From: Bacteroidaceae bacterium
GTDB taxonomy: Bacteria > Bacteroidota > Bacteroidia > Bacteroidales > Bacteroidaceae
Direction: 5' to 3'
DNA length: 58,895 nucleotides
Assembly (NCBI GenBank): GCA_017458585.1
Contig: JAFTAJ010000027.1
Coordinates: forward strand, 1-58,895
Shown here piece by piece: positions 1-8,621 of this stretch (position 1 is the stretch's first letter; every line of letters begins with the position of its first letter). A program made the position numbers and the translations under genes. The notes under the pieces are model-generated. The model was given only the letters and a program-made list of their open reading frames with translations. It was not told the origin of the DNA and did not search any database.

Positions 1-66
1 ACATCATATCGTATTAAAGAAACCAGAAAAATAATCAATAACAAGTAATGTTTAACACACTTTTTG

Positions 67-74
67 TACCTTTG
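67..74 (+). promoter_or_regulatory. Bacteroidota -7 promoter box
   Basis: The string TACCTTTG fits the TAnnTTTG -7 element used by the Bacteroidota primary sigma factor. It points rightward, but only the repeat array follows it. It could drive an untranslated transcript through the array. The match is visible; activity is inferred. Confidence 0.4.
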
Positions 75-90
75 CAGCACCTAACCGAAA

Positions 91-124
91 TGGTATACTT
101 TTAAATTATTATTTGGTATACTTT
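91..124 (+). repeat. 11-nt direct repeat pair, 23-nt spacing
   Basis: The string TGGTATACTTT occurs at 91-101 and again at 114-124. The start-to-start distance of 23 nt is about two helical turns. The pair lies between the -7 box at 67 and the 21-nt array. It could be a binding-site pair or an unrelated repeat. No gene is attached to it. Confidence 0.45.
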
Positions 125-167
125 AGCGTTATCATTTACACAGTATAAGACAAGGTGCCCAAATCCT

Positions 168-838
168 CCATTTTTTCGTCAAAAAACGGGTTTAGCCGTG
201 CAAAATACTTCATTTTTTAGAGAGAAAGATCCACTTTTCGAGAAAAAAACTCCACTTTTAGAAAAAATATCCCCACTCTCCGACATACAAAAACCCACTC
301 CCAGGAAAATTAACCCCACTCTTATTTCCGCGAGAGTGGCTTTAGATTTCACGAGAGTAGCTTTTTGTTACCACGAGAGTAGGGATAAATAAAATAAGAG
401 TGGACTTAGCAAAAACGAGAGTGCACTAAAACTTACCGCGACTTGCCAAGATTTTAGCGCACTCTTACAGAAACTTAGCGCACTCTTGCAGAAACTTAAA
501 CGGACTTCGCCTAATTTTATGCAGAGTTCGTGGAATTTTAAGCGGACTTTGTTCGAAAAAAGCCTGAGTTGCTGATATTATCTCCGCCGAGATACAACTT
601 TGTCTCGGCGAAGACACACTTGTGTTTCGGCGGAGATACATTCGTGTCTCGGCGAAGACACGAGCGGGAAGTCGCGCAAAAACTGGACGAAGTCTGCTTA
701 AAATCCGGGGAGGACACGCTAAAATTAAACGAAGGCCGCTTAAAATCTGACGAGGGGGCGCTAAGATTTCACGAGAGCGGCTTTAGTTTACATGAGAGCG
801 CGATAGAATATATCGTGCTTACGCTAAAAGTCGGTGAC
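168..838. repeat. degenerate 21-nt tandem array A (about 31 units)
   Basis: This 670-nt stretch holds no convincing gene. It is built from units almost all exactly 21 nt long. The left part repeats a CACTCTT-like core, the middle carries ACGAGAGTGG-like cores in the opposite sense, and the right part carries GACGAAGTCTGCTTAAAAT-like units. Units differ from their neighbours at many positions, but the period persists and only occasional units are 20 or 22 nt. Because 21 nt equals seven codons, short open frames across it encode heptad-like peptides (for example LKSGEDT, LKLNEGR, LKSDEGA near 700-790). These frames are not maintained over the array. The same unit family recurs at 24674 and 58291. 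Confidence 0.85.
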
Positions 839-845
839 GCTATTA

Positions 846-1673
846 TTATTTGCTGAGCACCTGCTTAATACTCTCTGTCCAGAAGTGGGCGAGGAGGATA
901 GCGCCCTCGGGGTTGGGGTGGAGGTAGAACTTGACACCATTACCGAGGGAGGAGTCCTCGGCCACGAAGAGGTCGGTGCGGTTCTGGAAGGCACGGAAGG
1001 TCTTACGGCTACCCTGGAAGACACGCTGGGGAGAGGCTTTCTTGTACTCCTTGCACAGAGCGTCTATCTCCGGCAGGTAGGTCTGCAGGCGCTCGAGGCC
1101 CTGATGGAGATAGCGCGTGGCGTTGTAGGTGTGGGGATGATACCAAAGAGGATAGTTGATGATGACTTTTGCCGCAGGGTAGCGGTGGAGGATATAATCA
1201 ACTATCTTCTTTATGTTTGCGCGATAGTCGGCAGGGGCTACGGGGGCACCGGTGCAGCAGTCGATGGCGCTGTCGTTGGTGCCGAGCATCATGGTGAAGA
1301 TGAGGGCGCCGTCCTTCTGCGCAAGCTCATCGGCGGCTGCCACCATCCGTTGGAAGATGCGGCTGTTGCGCTCGGGCAGCCAATCGACGGTGGTGGAGCC
1401 CGACACACCGCAGTTGCGGTAGTTGACTTCGTAGCCCTCGGCGGTGAGCAGCTCGCTCACCCTCACGGGCGGTGCCTCGGTGGTGTGGTTGATTTCGGCT
1501 CCGTAGGTGATGCTGTTGCCGATGAATACGATGTTCAAAGACCCCCTCCCCGCTCCCCCATGAAGGGGGAGTGCTGAAGACTTTTGGGATGGGGGAAGGA
1601 TTGAAGAACTGAAGATTGAAGATTGTGCATTAACTGCAAGGCAGATGAGTGCGAAGAGTGCGATTCTTTTCAT
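846..1673 (-). CDS. secreted SGNH/GDSL hydrolase
   Basis: The product is a 275-residue secreted esterase of the SGNH fold. Block I is GNSIT at residues 52-56 with the nucleophile at Ser54. The block II glycine lies in NCGVSGS, block III is GTND at 131-134, and the catalytic His lies in LHPN near residue 252. The N-terminus is hydrophobic (residues 1-17). Residues about 18-45 are an unusual Ser/Pro/Gly stretch encoded by a 7-nt repeat (GAAGATT type) plus a C/G-run palindromic element at 1539-1579, so the mature domain starts near residue 46. The gene ends where array A ends. It is divergent from the next gene. Such enzymes usually deacylate carbohydrates or lipids; the substrate is not visible. 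Confidence 0.85.
   Translation of the reverse strand: MKRIALFALICLAVNAQSSIFSSSILPPSQKSSALPLHGGAGRGSLNIVFIGNSITYGAEINHTTEAPPVRVSELLTAEGYEVNYRNCGVSGSTTVDWLPERNSRIFQRMVAAADELAQKDGALIFTMMLGTNDSAIDCCTGAPVAPADYRANIKKIVDYILHRYPAAKVIINYPLWYHPHTYNATRYLHQGLERLQTYLPEIDALCKEYKKASPQRVFQGSRKTFRAFQNRTDLFVAEDSSLGNGVKFYLHPNPEGAILLAHFWTESIKQVLSK
1539..1579 (-). repeat. palindromic C/G-run mini-element, in frame in SGNH gene
   Basis: This is a copy of the dispersed element seen at 3555, 8667, 17219, 22344, 22629, 29703, 30287 and 48659. Runs of C and G pair around ATGAA (CTCCCCCATGAAGGGGGAG), next to a further C-rich run. On the minus strand it is read through as coding sequence between the signal peptide and the catalytic domain. 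It belongs to the same family by architecture, not by exact identity. Confidence 0.7.
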
Positions 1674-1744
1674 AATTCAGATGTTTTAATTGCTATTTGG
1701 GCGCAATTTAGTCATTTCTTATCACATAAATGCAAAAAATGGCG

Positions 1745-1752
1745 TAACTTCG
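1745..1752 (+). promoter_or_regulatory. -7 box TAACTTCG for the membrane-anchored protein at 1762
   Basis: TAACTTCG ends 9 nt before the ATG at 1762, so the predicted transcript has almost no leader. This supports the ATG at 1762 rather than an upstream in-frame ATG at 1690. Confidence 0.55.
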
Positions 1753-1761
1753 CTCCAAATT

Positions 1762-2304
1762 ATGGGAAAAGCGACGAACAAGATACAACTTGGCAAGTGG
1801 ATACTGCGTAATGTGGTGGCCGCGATAGTGGGGCTGGCGGTGTTCACGGCGGTGGTGAACTTCAACCGCAGCTACCATTGGCTGTGGTTCACCTTCACCA
1901 AGACCAACCTCGCCGACATCAAGGCCGACCGGCACCTGAGCCTCGAGGAACGCCTGGCGCACCGTCTCGGCACGGACTACGACTTCGTGCAGATGGTGAA
2001 AGGCATGACGCCCGAGAATGCCGTGGTGTACTACCCCTCGCGCGACGATTTCCTGGCCACGCCCTCCCATGGCAAGAAGATGCCGTTTCGCGGCACTATG
2101 AGCGACAAGGTGGCCGCCATCCGTGTGCTCTATCCGCGCAGGGTGGTGACCGCTGAGGAGATGGGGCTCACGCCGTATGCCGACAAGATAACACACATCG
2201 CCATCGTCAACGGCCTGCACCGCGACATGGTGGATTATCCCTGCGACACGATGCCCATTCTTGATGTGCTGCCAATGAATGCGGAGGATTATGTACCGTA
2301 TTGA
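1762..2304 (+). CDS. membrane-anchored protein of unknown function
   Basis: The protein has 180 residues with one predicted transmembrane helix at about 14-33. A charged domain follows, facing the periplasm or outside. I do not recognise the family. The start at 1762 is preferred over 1690 because a -7 box lies between the two. The gene precedes the polytopic membrane protein at 2399, separated by a 10-nt repeat array, and the two may be cotranscribed. GC content and codon use match the neighbouring core genes. The soluble part contains no catalytic motif I can name. Confidence 0.65.
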   Translation: MGKATNKIQLGKWILRNVVAAIVGLAVFTAVVNFNRSYHWLWFTFTKTNLADIKADRHLSLEERLAHRLGTDYDFVQMVKGMTPENAVVYYPSRDDFLATPSHGKKMPFRGTMSDKVAAIRVLYPRRVVTAEEMGLTPYADKITHIAIVNGLHRDMVDYPCDTMPILDVLPMNAEDYVPY

Positions 2305-2396
2305 GAAGGAGATAGAGGTAGATAGAGGTAGATAGAGGTAGATAGAAGGAGATAGAAGGAGATAGAGGTAGATAGAGGTAGATAGAGGTAGAAGAG
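2305..2396 (+). repeat. 10-nt tandem repeat between two genes
   Basis: Units of the type GATAGAGGTA or GATAGAAGGA repeat about nine times and fill the whole gap up to the start codon at 2399. The sequence is purine-rich on the plus strand and contains several AGG runs. Changes in copy number would alter the spacing upstream of the membrane-protein gene. Confidence 0.85.
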
Positions 2397-2398
2397 TA

Positions 2399-3820
2399 AT
2401 GCTCATACTGGTGTTCATAATAGGATTTATGCTGCTCTGGCGCATAGGCAAGGGAGCCTCGCTCTTGGAGCGGGTGGGATTTGCCTTGCCCGTGGGCTTG
2501 GGCATCATAACCGTGTGCATGCTCCTGATGGACTGGATGGGCATCGCCCTCAGCCGCACCAATATGACGGTACTGACTATCGCCCTTCTCCTTGCAGCCA
2601 CAGCCGCAAACGTTCGATATCTCAAACTTTCGAACTTTAGAACTTTCAAACTTTCGAACTTTTCCTGGTTCAACCTCGTGTGGCTGCTGCTGCTGGTGGG
2701 CGTGATATACTTGGAGTATGTCAACATCAGCAAGTGCCTCATCTACCCCACCTACGACCGCGACTCGATGGCTGCGTTCGACACCTTCGGCTATGTCTGC
2801 TCGCAGGAGGGCACCTATCTGCGCATGAGTCTGTTTGAGCCTGACTACATCCCGTCGCTGCAACACGCGGGCAGCGCCATGGGCTATATGCCAATGCTGC
2901 AACTCTCCTACGCGTATGTATATATATTTGGTGCAGCCACCTCAAAAGCTGTGCCCGCGTTCATCTACCTCGGCTTCCTCTTCGGGCTCTACGGCCTTTG
3001 CCGCCGCAGACTCACCCACACGGCCTCAATGCTGGTGTTGATGGGCGTGATGCTGACGCCGGAAATGACATCCTTTGCCTCCCACTCCATGACCAATGTG
3101 ATGCACGCCTGCGTGGCCTCAGCGGCGATAATATACCTGTGCCTATGGCTGGAGCGGCGCGAGATCCACGACCTGCGGCTATGCGCGGTGCTGCTGGCGG
3201 TGAATGTGTGGATGCGTGCGGAGGGAATAGTGTTCATCGGCGTCGCGCTGTTATTAGTCCTAAGTTCGAGAGTTCGAAAGTTCGAAAGTCAATCGTCAAT
3301 CGTCAATGGTCAATGGGCAACCCTCTATTGTCTGTTGACTTTGCTGCCCCTTGTGCTATGGACGGTGTGCAGCCATGCGTGCGGTCTCTCCTCGGAGAGC
3401 GCGCTGATAATGCATCCTTTCTGGGACGGAGAGAAGATGCTCACCATCCTAAGCGGCATCTGGGAACTGATGAGCGGCGGCGAGTTCTACGGCTGGACCT
3501 TCCACCTCGCGCTCATCATGTTTATTGTTAATCTTATCTATAGCAAGGTCAAATCCTCCCCCTATAGGGGGATAAGAGGGGGTCTCCTCTTCTGCGCCAT
3601 CCTACTCGGATTGGCAGGCTATATCCTCGTGCTCTATCACGTTGACTACCAGTGGGACACCGTGCAGAATGTGCTGGCCTTCTCCGCCAAGCGCTTCCTG
3701 TTCTGCTTCGTGCCGATGGCGTGGTACTTCAGCGTCAGCGTATTGCCCATGCGGAAGCTGGCCGAATGGCTGGAGAGAACATTAGGAGTTAGGAGTGAGG
3801 AGTTAGGAGTGAGGAGTTAG
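2399..3820 (+). CDS. polytopic membrane protein, GT-C-like
   Basis: This is a 473-residue inner-membrane protein with about ten hydrophobic segments. After the first membrane segments comes an acidic loop (PTYDRDSMAAFD), which recalls the acidic first loop of GT-C glycosyltransferases; no family can be named securely. Four stretches derive from repeats: an 8-nt array at 2618-2669 (KLSNFRTFKLSNF), an 8-nt plus 7-nt array at 3266-3318 (RVRKFESQSSIVNGQW), a palindromic element at 3555-3590 (SSPYRGIRGGLLF) and a 7-nt array at the C-terminus (GVRSEELGVRS). The stop codon lies inside the last array, so the original C-terminus has probably been replaced or extended. The gene is otherwise intact. Confidence 0.7.
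   Translation: MLILVFIIGFMLLWRIGKGASLLERVGFALPVGLGIITVCMLLMDWMGIALSRTNMTVLTIALLLAATAANVRYLKLSNFRTFKLSNFSWFNLVWLLLLVGVIYLEYVNISKCLIYPTYDRDSMAAFDTFGYVCSQEGTYLRMSLFEPDYIPSLQHAGSAMGYMPMLQLSYAYVYIFGAATSKAVPAFIYLGFLFGLYGLCRRRLTHTASMLVLMGVMLTPEMTSFASHSMTNVMHACVASAAIIYLCLWLERREIHDLRLCAVLLAVNVWMRAEGIVFIGVALLLVLSSRVRKFESQSSIVNGQWATLYCLLTLLPLVLWTVCSHACGLSSESALIMHPFWDGEKMLTILSGIWELMSGGEFYGWTFHLALIMFIVNLIYSKVKSSPYRGIRGGLLFCAILLGLAGYILVLYHVDYQWDTVQNVLAFSAKRFLFCFVPMAWYFSVSVLPMRKLAEWLERTLGVRSEELGVRS
2618..2669 (+). repeat. 8-nt repeat array inside membrane-protein gene
   Basis: Units of the type CTTTCGAA or CTTTAGAA repeat in frame. They encode a Leu-Ser-Asn-Phe pattern between hydrophobic segments. The related complementary unit GTTCGAAA appears at 3266 and in tamB. 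Confidence 0.75.
3266..3318 (+). repeat. 8-nt and 7-nt repeat arrays inside membrane-protein gene
   Basis: GTTCGAAA-type units run directly into GTCAATC/GTCAATG 7-nt units. Both are read in frame as a hydrophilic insert between two membrane segments. Confidence 0.75.
3555..3590 (+). repeat. palindromic C/G-run mini-element, in frame
   Basis: The sequence contains CCCCCTATAGGGGG, then GATAAGAGGGGGTCTCCTCTTC. It is nearly identical to the copy at 8667, which lies in the signal peptide of tamL. Here it encodes SSPYRGIRGGLLF between two transmembrane segments. Confidence 0.85.
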
Positions 3821-3845
3821 GAGTAAGGAGTGAGGAGTAAGGAGA
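3782..3845 (+). repeat. 7-nt tandem array (TTAGGAG/TGAGGAG) over the gene end
   Basis: About eight 7-nt units alternate TTAGGAG, TGAGGAG and TAAGGAG. The first units encode the last residues of the membrane protein and supply its TAG stop. The rest is intergenic. Confidence 0.85.
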
Positions 3846-3906
3846 AAGAAGACGTGTTTTTTACTTAATTTTCAATCATCAATTCCCCTTTATCAATTAT
3901 AATTAG

Positions 3907-3914
3907 TATCTTTG
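3907..3914 (+). promoter_or_regulatory. -7 box TATCTTTG for tamB
   Basis: The box ends 6 nt before the ATG at 3921. Transcription is expected to begin at or next to the start codon, which implies a leaderless or nearly leaderless tamB-tamL mRNA. Confidence 0.6.
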
Positions 3915-3920
3915 CGCATC

Positions 3921-6900
3921 ATGAATATTAAGCGACTGCCAGTATGTGTGTTGAAATGGCTCGGGAGGATAGTGCTCTCGGTGGTCATTCTTATTATGTT
4001 GCTGGTGGTGGCTGTATATCTGCCCCCCGTGCAGCAATGGCTCAAAGGTCTGGCCGAGGACTACCTCAGCGAGGAGACGGGCATGGAGGTGAAGATTGAA
4101 AGGGTGAGACTCTCTCCGTGGCTCGATCTGGAGGTGGACAATATGAGTGCCGTGGACAAAGGCGACACCGTGGTGGCTGCCCGCCAGCTGCTGCTCGATG
4201 TGAAGGTGCTGCCTCTGCTAAAGGGACAGGTGGACCTCAACGGCTTTGAGCTGCGCGAGGCCAAGCTGAACACCAAAGACTTTATCAGCGACACGCATGT
4301 GGAGGGACAGTTCCGTCTGTTGAAGATGGACATCCCCGCCGTATGCGACCTCAAGCAGAAGCATGTTGATGTTAACCGCGTGAGGCTGAAAGGAGCCGAT
4401 ATGCGTATAGTGCTGAGCGACACCGCCGCCGTGGACACCACGCCGTCGGAGCCCGTGGAGTGGCGGCTGGCGCTGGGCGAACTGAAGGTGGAGGACACCA
4501 AGTTTGACGTAAGTTTGAAGTCAAGAGTTCCAGAGTTCGAAAGTTCGAAAGTTCGAAAGTTCGAGAGTTCAAGGGGCGAGGAAGCGCTCCAAGAATACAT
4601 GCGCCTGCGGGGCGACATCAACAATCTCAGCCTCAAGCAGGCGGACATCAACCTCAAGGACGAAGAATATAAGGCTGGCGAAATAATCCTCAATGCCAGG
4701 AATGTAGGCTATGACGTGCCCTATGAGAAACCCGTGAAAGGACTCGACACCAGCCACCTCTTTATGCCGGAGCTCAATCTCAATGCCCGCGATTTCTCCT
4801 TCGGCAAAGATGGCATCGATGTGAATCTCGAGCGTCTGAACCTCAAGGAGAAGAGCGGCCTGGAGCTCACCAACATGAGTGGCACCCTGCACTACGACTC
4901 CACCCTCGTCAGCCTCAGCAACGGCCGCATAGAGACACCCAACAGCAAGCTGGATGCCGACGTGCAGATAGGCGACGACGACCGCATGACCGTCAAGGTG
5001 AACGGCGATGTGGGCAAGAAGGATATCATGCTGCTGGGCGGCGACGCGCTGGGCGACTTTGGCAAGCAGCTGCCCGACAAGCCCGTCAATATCAACATGC
5101 GTGCCGAGGGCACGATGGACGACCTTGACATCGACTACTGCCACCTCAACATACCGGGCAATATGGAGATGCGCCTCAGCGGACGCCTCAACCAGATTGG
5201 CTCCGACCGTCGTCGCAACGGACGCCTCCACTACGACATCTCCCTCAAGGATGCCAGCTTCCTGCGCCGCATGATGCCCAGAGACCTGCAGAGCACCCTG
5301 CGCATACCCAATGGCACCCGCATAGGCGGCGATGTGGACTTCCGCGGCAGCCAGTTTAACCTTAACAAAAACACCATCTACAGCGGCAAGGGCAGCCTCA
5401 GCTTCACCGGCAAGTTTGATGCCAACAGCATGGCCTACAACGGACGCCTCACCGCACGCCAGTTCCCCTTCCAGAACTTCCTGCCGGGCTCAGGACTCAA
5501 CACCATGAGCGGCGAATTCAATATCAGCGGAAAGGGCACCGACTTCCTCTCCTCCGGCACCACACTTAATATCGATGCCAATCTCGGCAACTTCTCCTTC
5601 GCAGGCCTGCCGCTTGACAATATACGCCTCAAAGCGCAGCTCAACGGCAACAATGCAGAGGGCACCATCCATGCCGACAACTCATGGCTCAAGGCCAACC
5701 TCGACTTCACCGCCAGCCAGCTCGACGGCAGACTCAGCGGCTCGCTCGACGGCAACATTGCCCGTCTCAGCCTCAAGCCCTTCGGTATCGGCAAGGACGA
5801 TATGTACTATATGGCCGACGTCCACCTCAAAGGCTTCTATGAAGAGAAGAGCCAAAAGATGGCCCTCGGCGGCACCATCGACCACCTCAATGCCGTTGAC
5901 TCGCGCCTCGGCTATCCTGGCGGAGCCATCAACTTTGGCCTCGGCACCAGCCCCGACTCCACACACATCTATCTCAGCTCCGGCGACATGACACTTAGGG
6001 CACGCGCCGAGGAGCCATTCGACAAACTCATCAGCGACCTCGCTAATGTGGCCGACGAGTTGTCCACCAAGATCAGCGCCGCACAGCTTGACCACAATGC
6101 CCTGCGTCAGATGCTACCCGACATGAGACTACACCTTAACGCTGGCAGCAACAATCCGCTCCAGCAAATACTGCTCATGAGCGGATATAGCTTCGACAGC
6201 CTTCGCGCAGACATCACCACCAACATAGCCACCGGCATCAACGCCGATGTGAAGATGGCAAATGTACGCACCGGCGCAATACTCCTCGAAGACTCACGCC
6301 TCACCATTGTGCAAGACAGCGATGCCTTGCGCTTCAATGCCTGCATCGAAAACACCAGCAAGAAAAACCCCAACCGCTTCAAGGCAGCCCTCGATGGCAG
6401 CCTGCTCAGCGACGGATTACAAGTGATGGCCAACTTCAAGGACGACAAGGGCCGCGAGGGCATCAACATCGGCACCCGTGTCAAGCTCGACGGCATGGGC
6501 GGCATGGCCTTCACCCTCATACCCGAGGTGTCCACACTCGCCTACCGCCAATTCAAGGTCAATGCCGACAACTACCTCCGCCTCGACTCCGCAGGCTACT
6601 TCTACGCCAATATCGACCTGCTGGCCGACGACCGCACCAATATCAAGCTCTTCTCCATTGCACAAGACGACAGCCTCAGCCGTAAGCCTAACCAAGATAT
6701 CACCCTCTCGTTGGCCAACATCAACCTACACGACATCAGTAGCGTCGTTCCCTTCATGCCCAGCATGAGCGGATGGCTCGACGGCGATATACATATCATC
6801 AAGACCCCCCAAAGCTTCACCGCCGTAGGACAGCTGCAGAGCCGCAAGCTCGAGTATGACGGCCTCTATATCGGCGAGCTGGGCACCGAGCTCTTCTATA

Positions 6901-8621
6901 TGCCAGAGCAGGACGGACACTACGTCGTGGCACAGATACTCAGCGACGACCACGAGGTGGCGGTGCTCGACGGACACTACTACGAGCGCCAAGGCGGCAC
7001 CCTCGATGCCAGCCTCAACCTCAACCGCTTCCCCACCATGCTGCTCAACACCTTCCTCAGCGACGATGGCACCATTGCCCTGCAGGGATGGGCCAACGGC
7101 GAGATAAGCGTCAAAGGGCCCACCGACCGGCTCACCTTCAACGGACAGCTCAAGCCCGACTCCATCCACATCTATTCAGACCTCTACGGCTTTGACCTCG
7201 CTATGGAGAACAAAGACATAGCCATCAACAACGGCAAGATAATCTTCGACCAGATGAAGTTCCTCGGCCGCCAGAGCCAGAACCCCCTCGTCATCGACGG
7301 CGACGTGGACTTCGGCGACCTTGGCAATATCATCTACGACCTCACCATCAAGGCCAAGGACTTTGAGCTCATCAACGCCGAGCGAACCAAGAAGACACTC
7401 CTCTGCGGCAAGGTCTATGTCGATATGGACGCCACCCTCAAGGGCAAGTCAGGCTTCATGATGCTGCGCGGCGACTTCAACGTGCTGAGCAAGACCGACC
7501 TCACATATATCATGCGCGACGGCCCCCTACAGGTCGATGACCAATTCAGCGGCCTCGTAGAGTTTGTGGACTTCAGCGATGAGGGCGCAGAGCAAGAGGC
7601 CGAAGAGACCAACACCGGCGGACTCTTCGTCAACCTCAACCTCCGTGTCGACGAAGCCACCCACCTGCATTGCGACCTCAGCGAAGACGGCAAGAGCTAT
7701 GTGGACTGCCGAGGCGGCGGCAACCTCGCCATGCGTATGTTCCCCACAGGCGACATGAGTATGGAAGGCCGCTACAATATCATGAGTGGAGAGATGAAGT
7801 ACACCCTCCCCTTCATCCCCCTCAAGACCTTCACCTTCGCCGAGGGCAACTACATCCTCTTCAACGGCGACATCGACAACCCCATCCTCAATATCACCGC
7901 CACCGAGCGCACCAAGGCAACCGTCACCGGCGACAACGATGTCAGCCGCATGGTAGTCTTTGACGTAGGCGTCAAGCTCACCAAGTCGCTCAGCAACATG
8001 GGCATAGAGTTCCTCATCGATGCACCCGAAGACCCCGAGGTGCAGATTGAGCTCGCCACCATGGGCGTGGAGGCAAAGAACAAGGCAGCCATCACCATGC
8101 TCGCCACAGGACTCTATATGTCCGCAGGCAACAAGGCAGGCTTCAAGGCCAACAACGCCCTCAACTCCTTCCTCGAGAGCCAGATACAAGGCATAGCAGG
8201 CGATGCACTCAAGACCATCGACATCAGCGTCGGAGTGGAAGGCAACACCACCGCTACAGGCGACACCCAGACCGACTACACCTTCCAGTTCTCTAAGAAA
8301 TTCTGGAACGACCGCGTCACCTTCGTCATCGGAGGCAAGGTCACCACAGGAGCCGACGACAACACCTCCTCCTCCCAGAGCTTCATCGACAACATATCCC
8401 TCGAGTACCGCCTCAACCGCTTCGGCACACGCTACATACAAGTCTTCTACGACAACGACACCCACGACCCCTTCGAAGGCAGCTACTCCTCAGCCGGAGC
8501 AGGCTACATCTGGCGAAGCAAGACCGAGCACTTCGGCGACCTGCTGCTCTTCAAGCGCAAGAAGAAAGTCGTGCAGGCAATCAGAGAAGCGGAAACACAA
8601 GACGCCAACAATGAAAAATAA
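3921..8621 (+). CDS. tamB: TamB-like translocation and assembly module protein
   Basis: This 1566-residue protein has one N-terminal membrane anchor (about residues 17-35). A very long AsmA/TamB-type beta-rich body rich in Asp, Asn and Gly follows, with a C-terminal DUF490 (TamB) domain. TamB spans the periplasm and works with an Omp85 partner in outer-membrane assembly or lipid transport. The ATG at 3921 is chosen because a -7 box directly precedes it; an in-frame TTG lies 9 nt upstream, inside that box. The gene overlaps tamL by 11 nt, so the two are translationally coupled. An 8-nt GTTCGAAA array at 4519-4575 inserts a Ser/Lys/Glu-rich stretch at about residues 200-218, probably a tolerated surface loop. 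Confidence 0.9.
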   Translation: MNIKRLPVCVLKWLGRIVLSVVILIMLLVVAVYLPPVQQWLKGLAEDYLSEETGMEVKIERVRLSPWLDLEVDNMSAVDKGDTVVAARQLLLDVKVLPLLKGQVDLNGFELREAKLNTKDFISDTHVEGQFRLLKMDIPAVCDLKQKHVDVNRVRLKGADMRIVLSDTAAVDTTPSEPVEWRLALGELKVEDTKFDVSLKSRVPEFESSKVRKFESSRGEEALQEYMRLRGDINNLSLKQADINLKDEEYKAGEIILNARNVGYDVPYEKPVKGLDTSHLFMPELNLNARDFSFGKDGIDVNLERLNLKEKSGLELTNMSGTLHYDSTLVSLSNGRIETPNSKLDADVQIGDDDRMTVKVNGDVGKKDIMLLGGDALGDFGKQLPDKPVNINMRAEGTMDDLDIDYCHLNIPGNMEMRLSGRLNQIGSDRRRNGRLHYDISLKDASFLRRMMPRDLQSTLRIPNGTRIGGDVDFRGSQFNLNKNTIYSGKGSLSFTGKFDANSMAYNGRLTARQFPFQNFLPGSGLNTMSGEFNISGKGTDFLSSGTTLNIDANLGNFSFAGLPLDNIRLKAQLNGNNAEGTIHADNSWLKANLDFTASQLDGRLSGSLDGNIARLSLKPFGIGKDDMYYMADVHLKGFYEEKSQKMALGGTIDHLNAVDSRLGYPGGAINFGLGTSPDSTHIYLSSGDMTLRARAEEPFDKLISDLANVADELSTKISAAQLDHNALRQMLPDMRLHLNAGSNNPLQQILLMSGYSFDSLRADITTNIATGINADVKMANVRTGAILLEDSRLTIVQDSDALRFNACIENTSKKNPNRFKAALDGSLLSDGLQVMANFKDDKGREGINIGTRVKLDGMGGMAFTLIPEVSTLAYRQFKVNADNYLRLDSAGYFYANIDLLADDRTNIKLFSIAQDDSLSRKPNQDITLSLANINLHDISSVVPFMPSMSGWLDGDIHIIKTPQSFTAVGQLQSRKLEYDGLYIGELGTELFYMPEQDGHYVVAQILSDDHEVAVLDGHYYERQGGTLDASLNLNRFPTMLLNTFLSDDGTIALQGWANGEISVKGPTDRLTFNGQLKPDSIHIYSDLYGFDLAMENKDIAINNGKIIFDQMKFLGRQSQNPLVIDGDVDFGDLGNIIYDLTIKAKDFELINAERTKKTLLCGKVYVDMDATLKGKSGFMMLRGDFNVLSKTDLTYIMRDGPLQVDDQFSGLVEFVDFSDEGAEQEAEETNTGGLFVNLNLRVDEATHLHCDLSEDGKSYVDCRGGGNLAMRMFPTGDMSMEGRYNIMSGEMKYTLPFIPLKTFTFAEGNYILFNGDIDNPILNITATERTKATVTGDNDVSRMVVFDVGVKLTKSLSNMGIEFLIDAPEDPEVQIELATMGVEAKNKAAITMLATGLYMSAGNKAGFKANNALNSFLESQIQGIAGDALKTIDISVGVEGNTTATGDTQTDYTFQFSKKFWNDRVTFVIGGKVTTGADDNTSSSQSFIDNISLEYRLNRFGTRYIQVFYDNDTHDPFEGSYSSAGAGYIWRSKTEHFGDLLLFKRKKKVVQAIREAETQDANNEK
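4519..4575 (+). repeat. 8-nt GTTCGAAA array inside tamB
   Basis: Units GTTCGAAA and GTTCGAGA repeat without interruption and are translated as a PEFESSKVRKFESS-like stretch. The array keeps the reading frame, although a single 8-nt unit change would break it. Confidence 0.8.

Noticed and set aside
198-392. 64-codon frame in array A
   Set aside because: Entirely repeat-derived, with no continuity across the array.
168-838. Possible CRISPR array
   Set aside because: Units are contiguous and degenerate, with no constant repeat alternating with unique spacers, and no cas genes are present.
8203-8610. Upstream extension of the tamL frame
   Set aside because: It overlaps the conserved C-terminal domain of tamB; the ATG at 8611 gives a proper lipoprotein signal.
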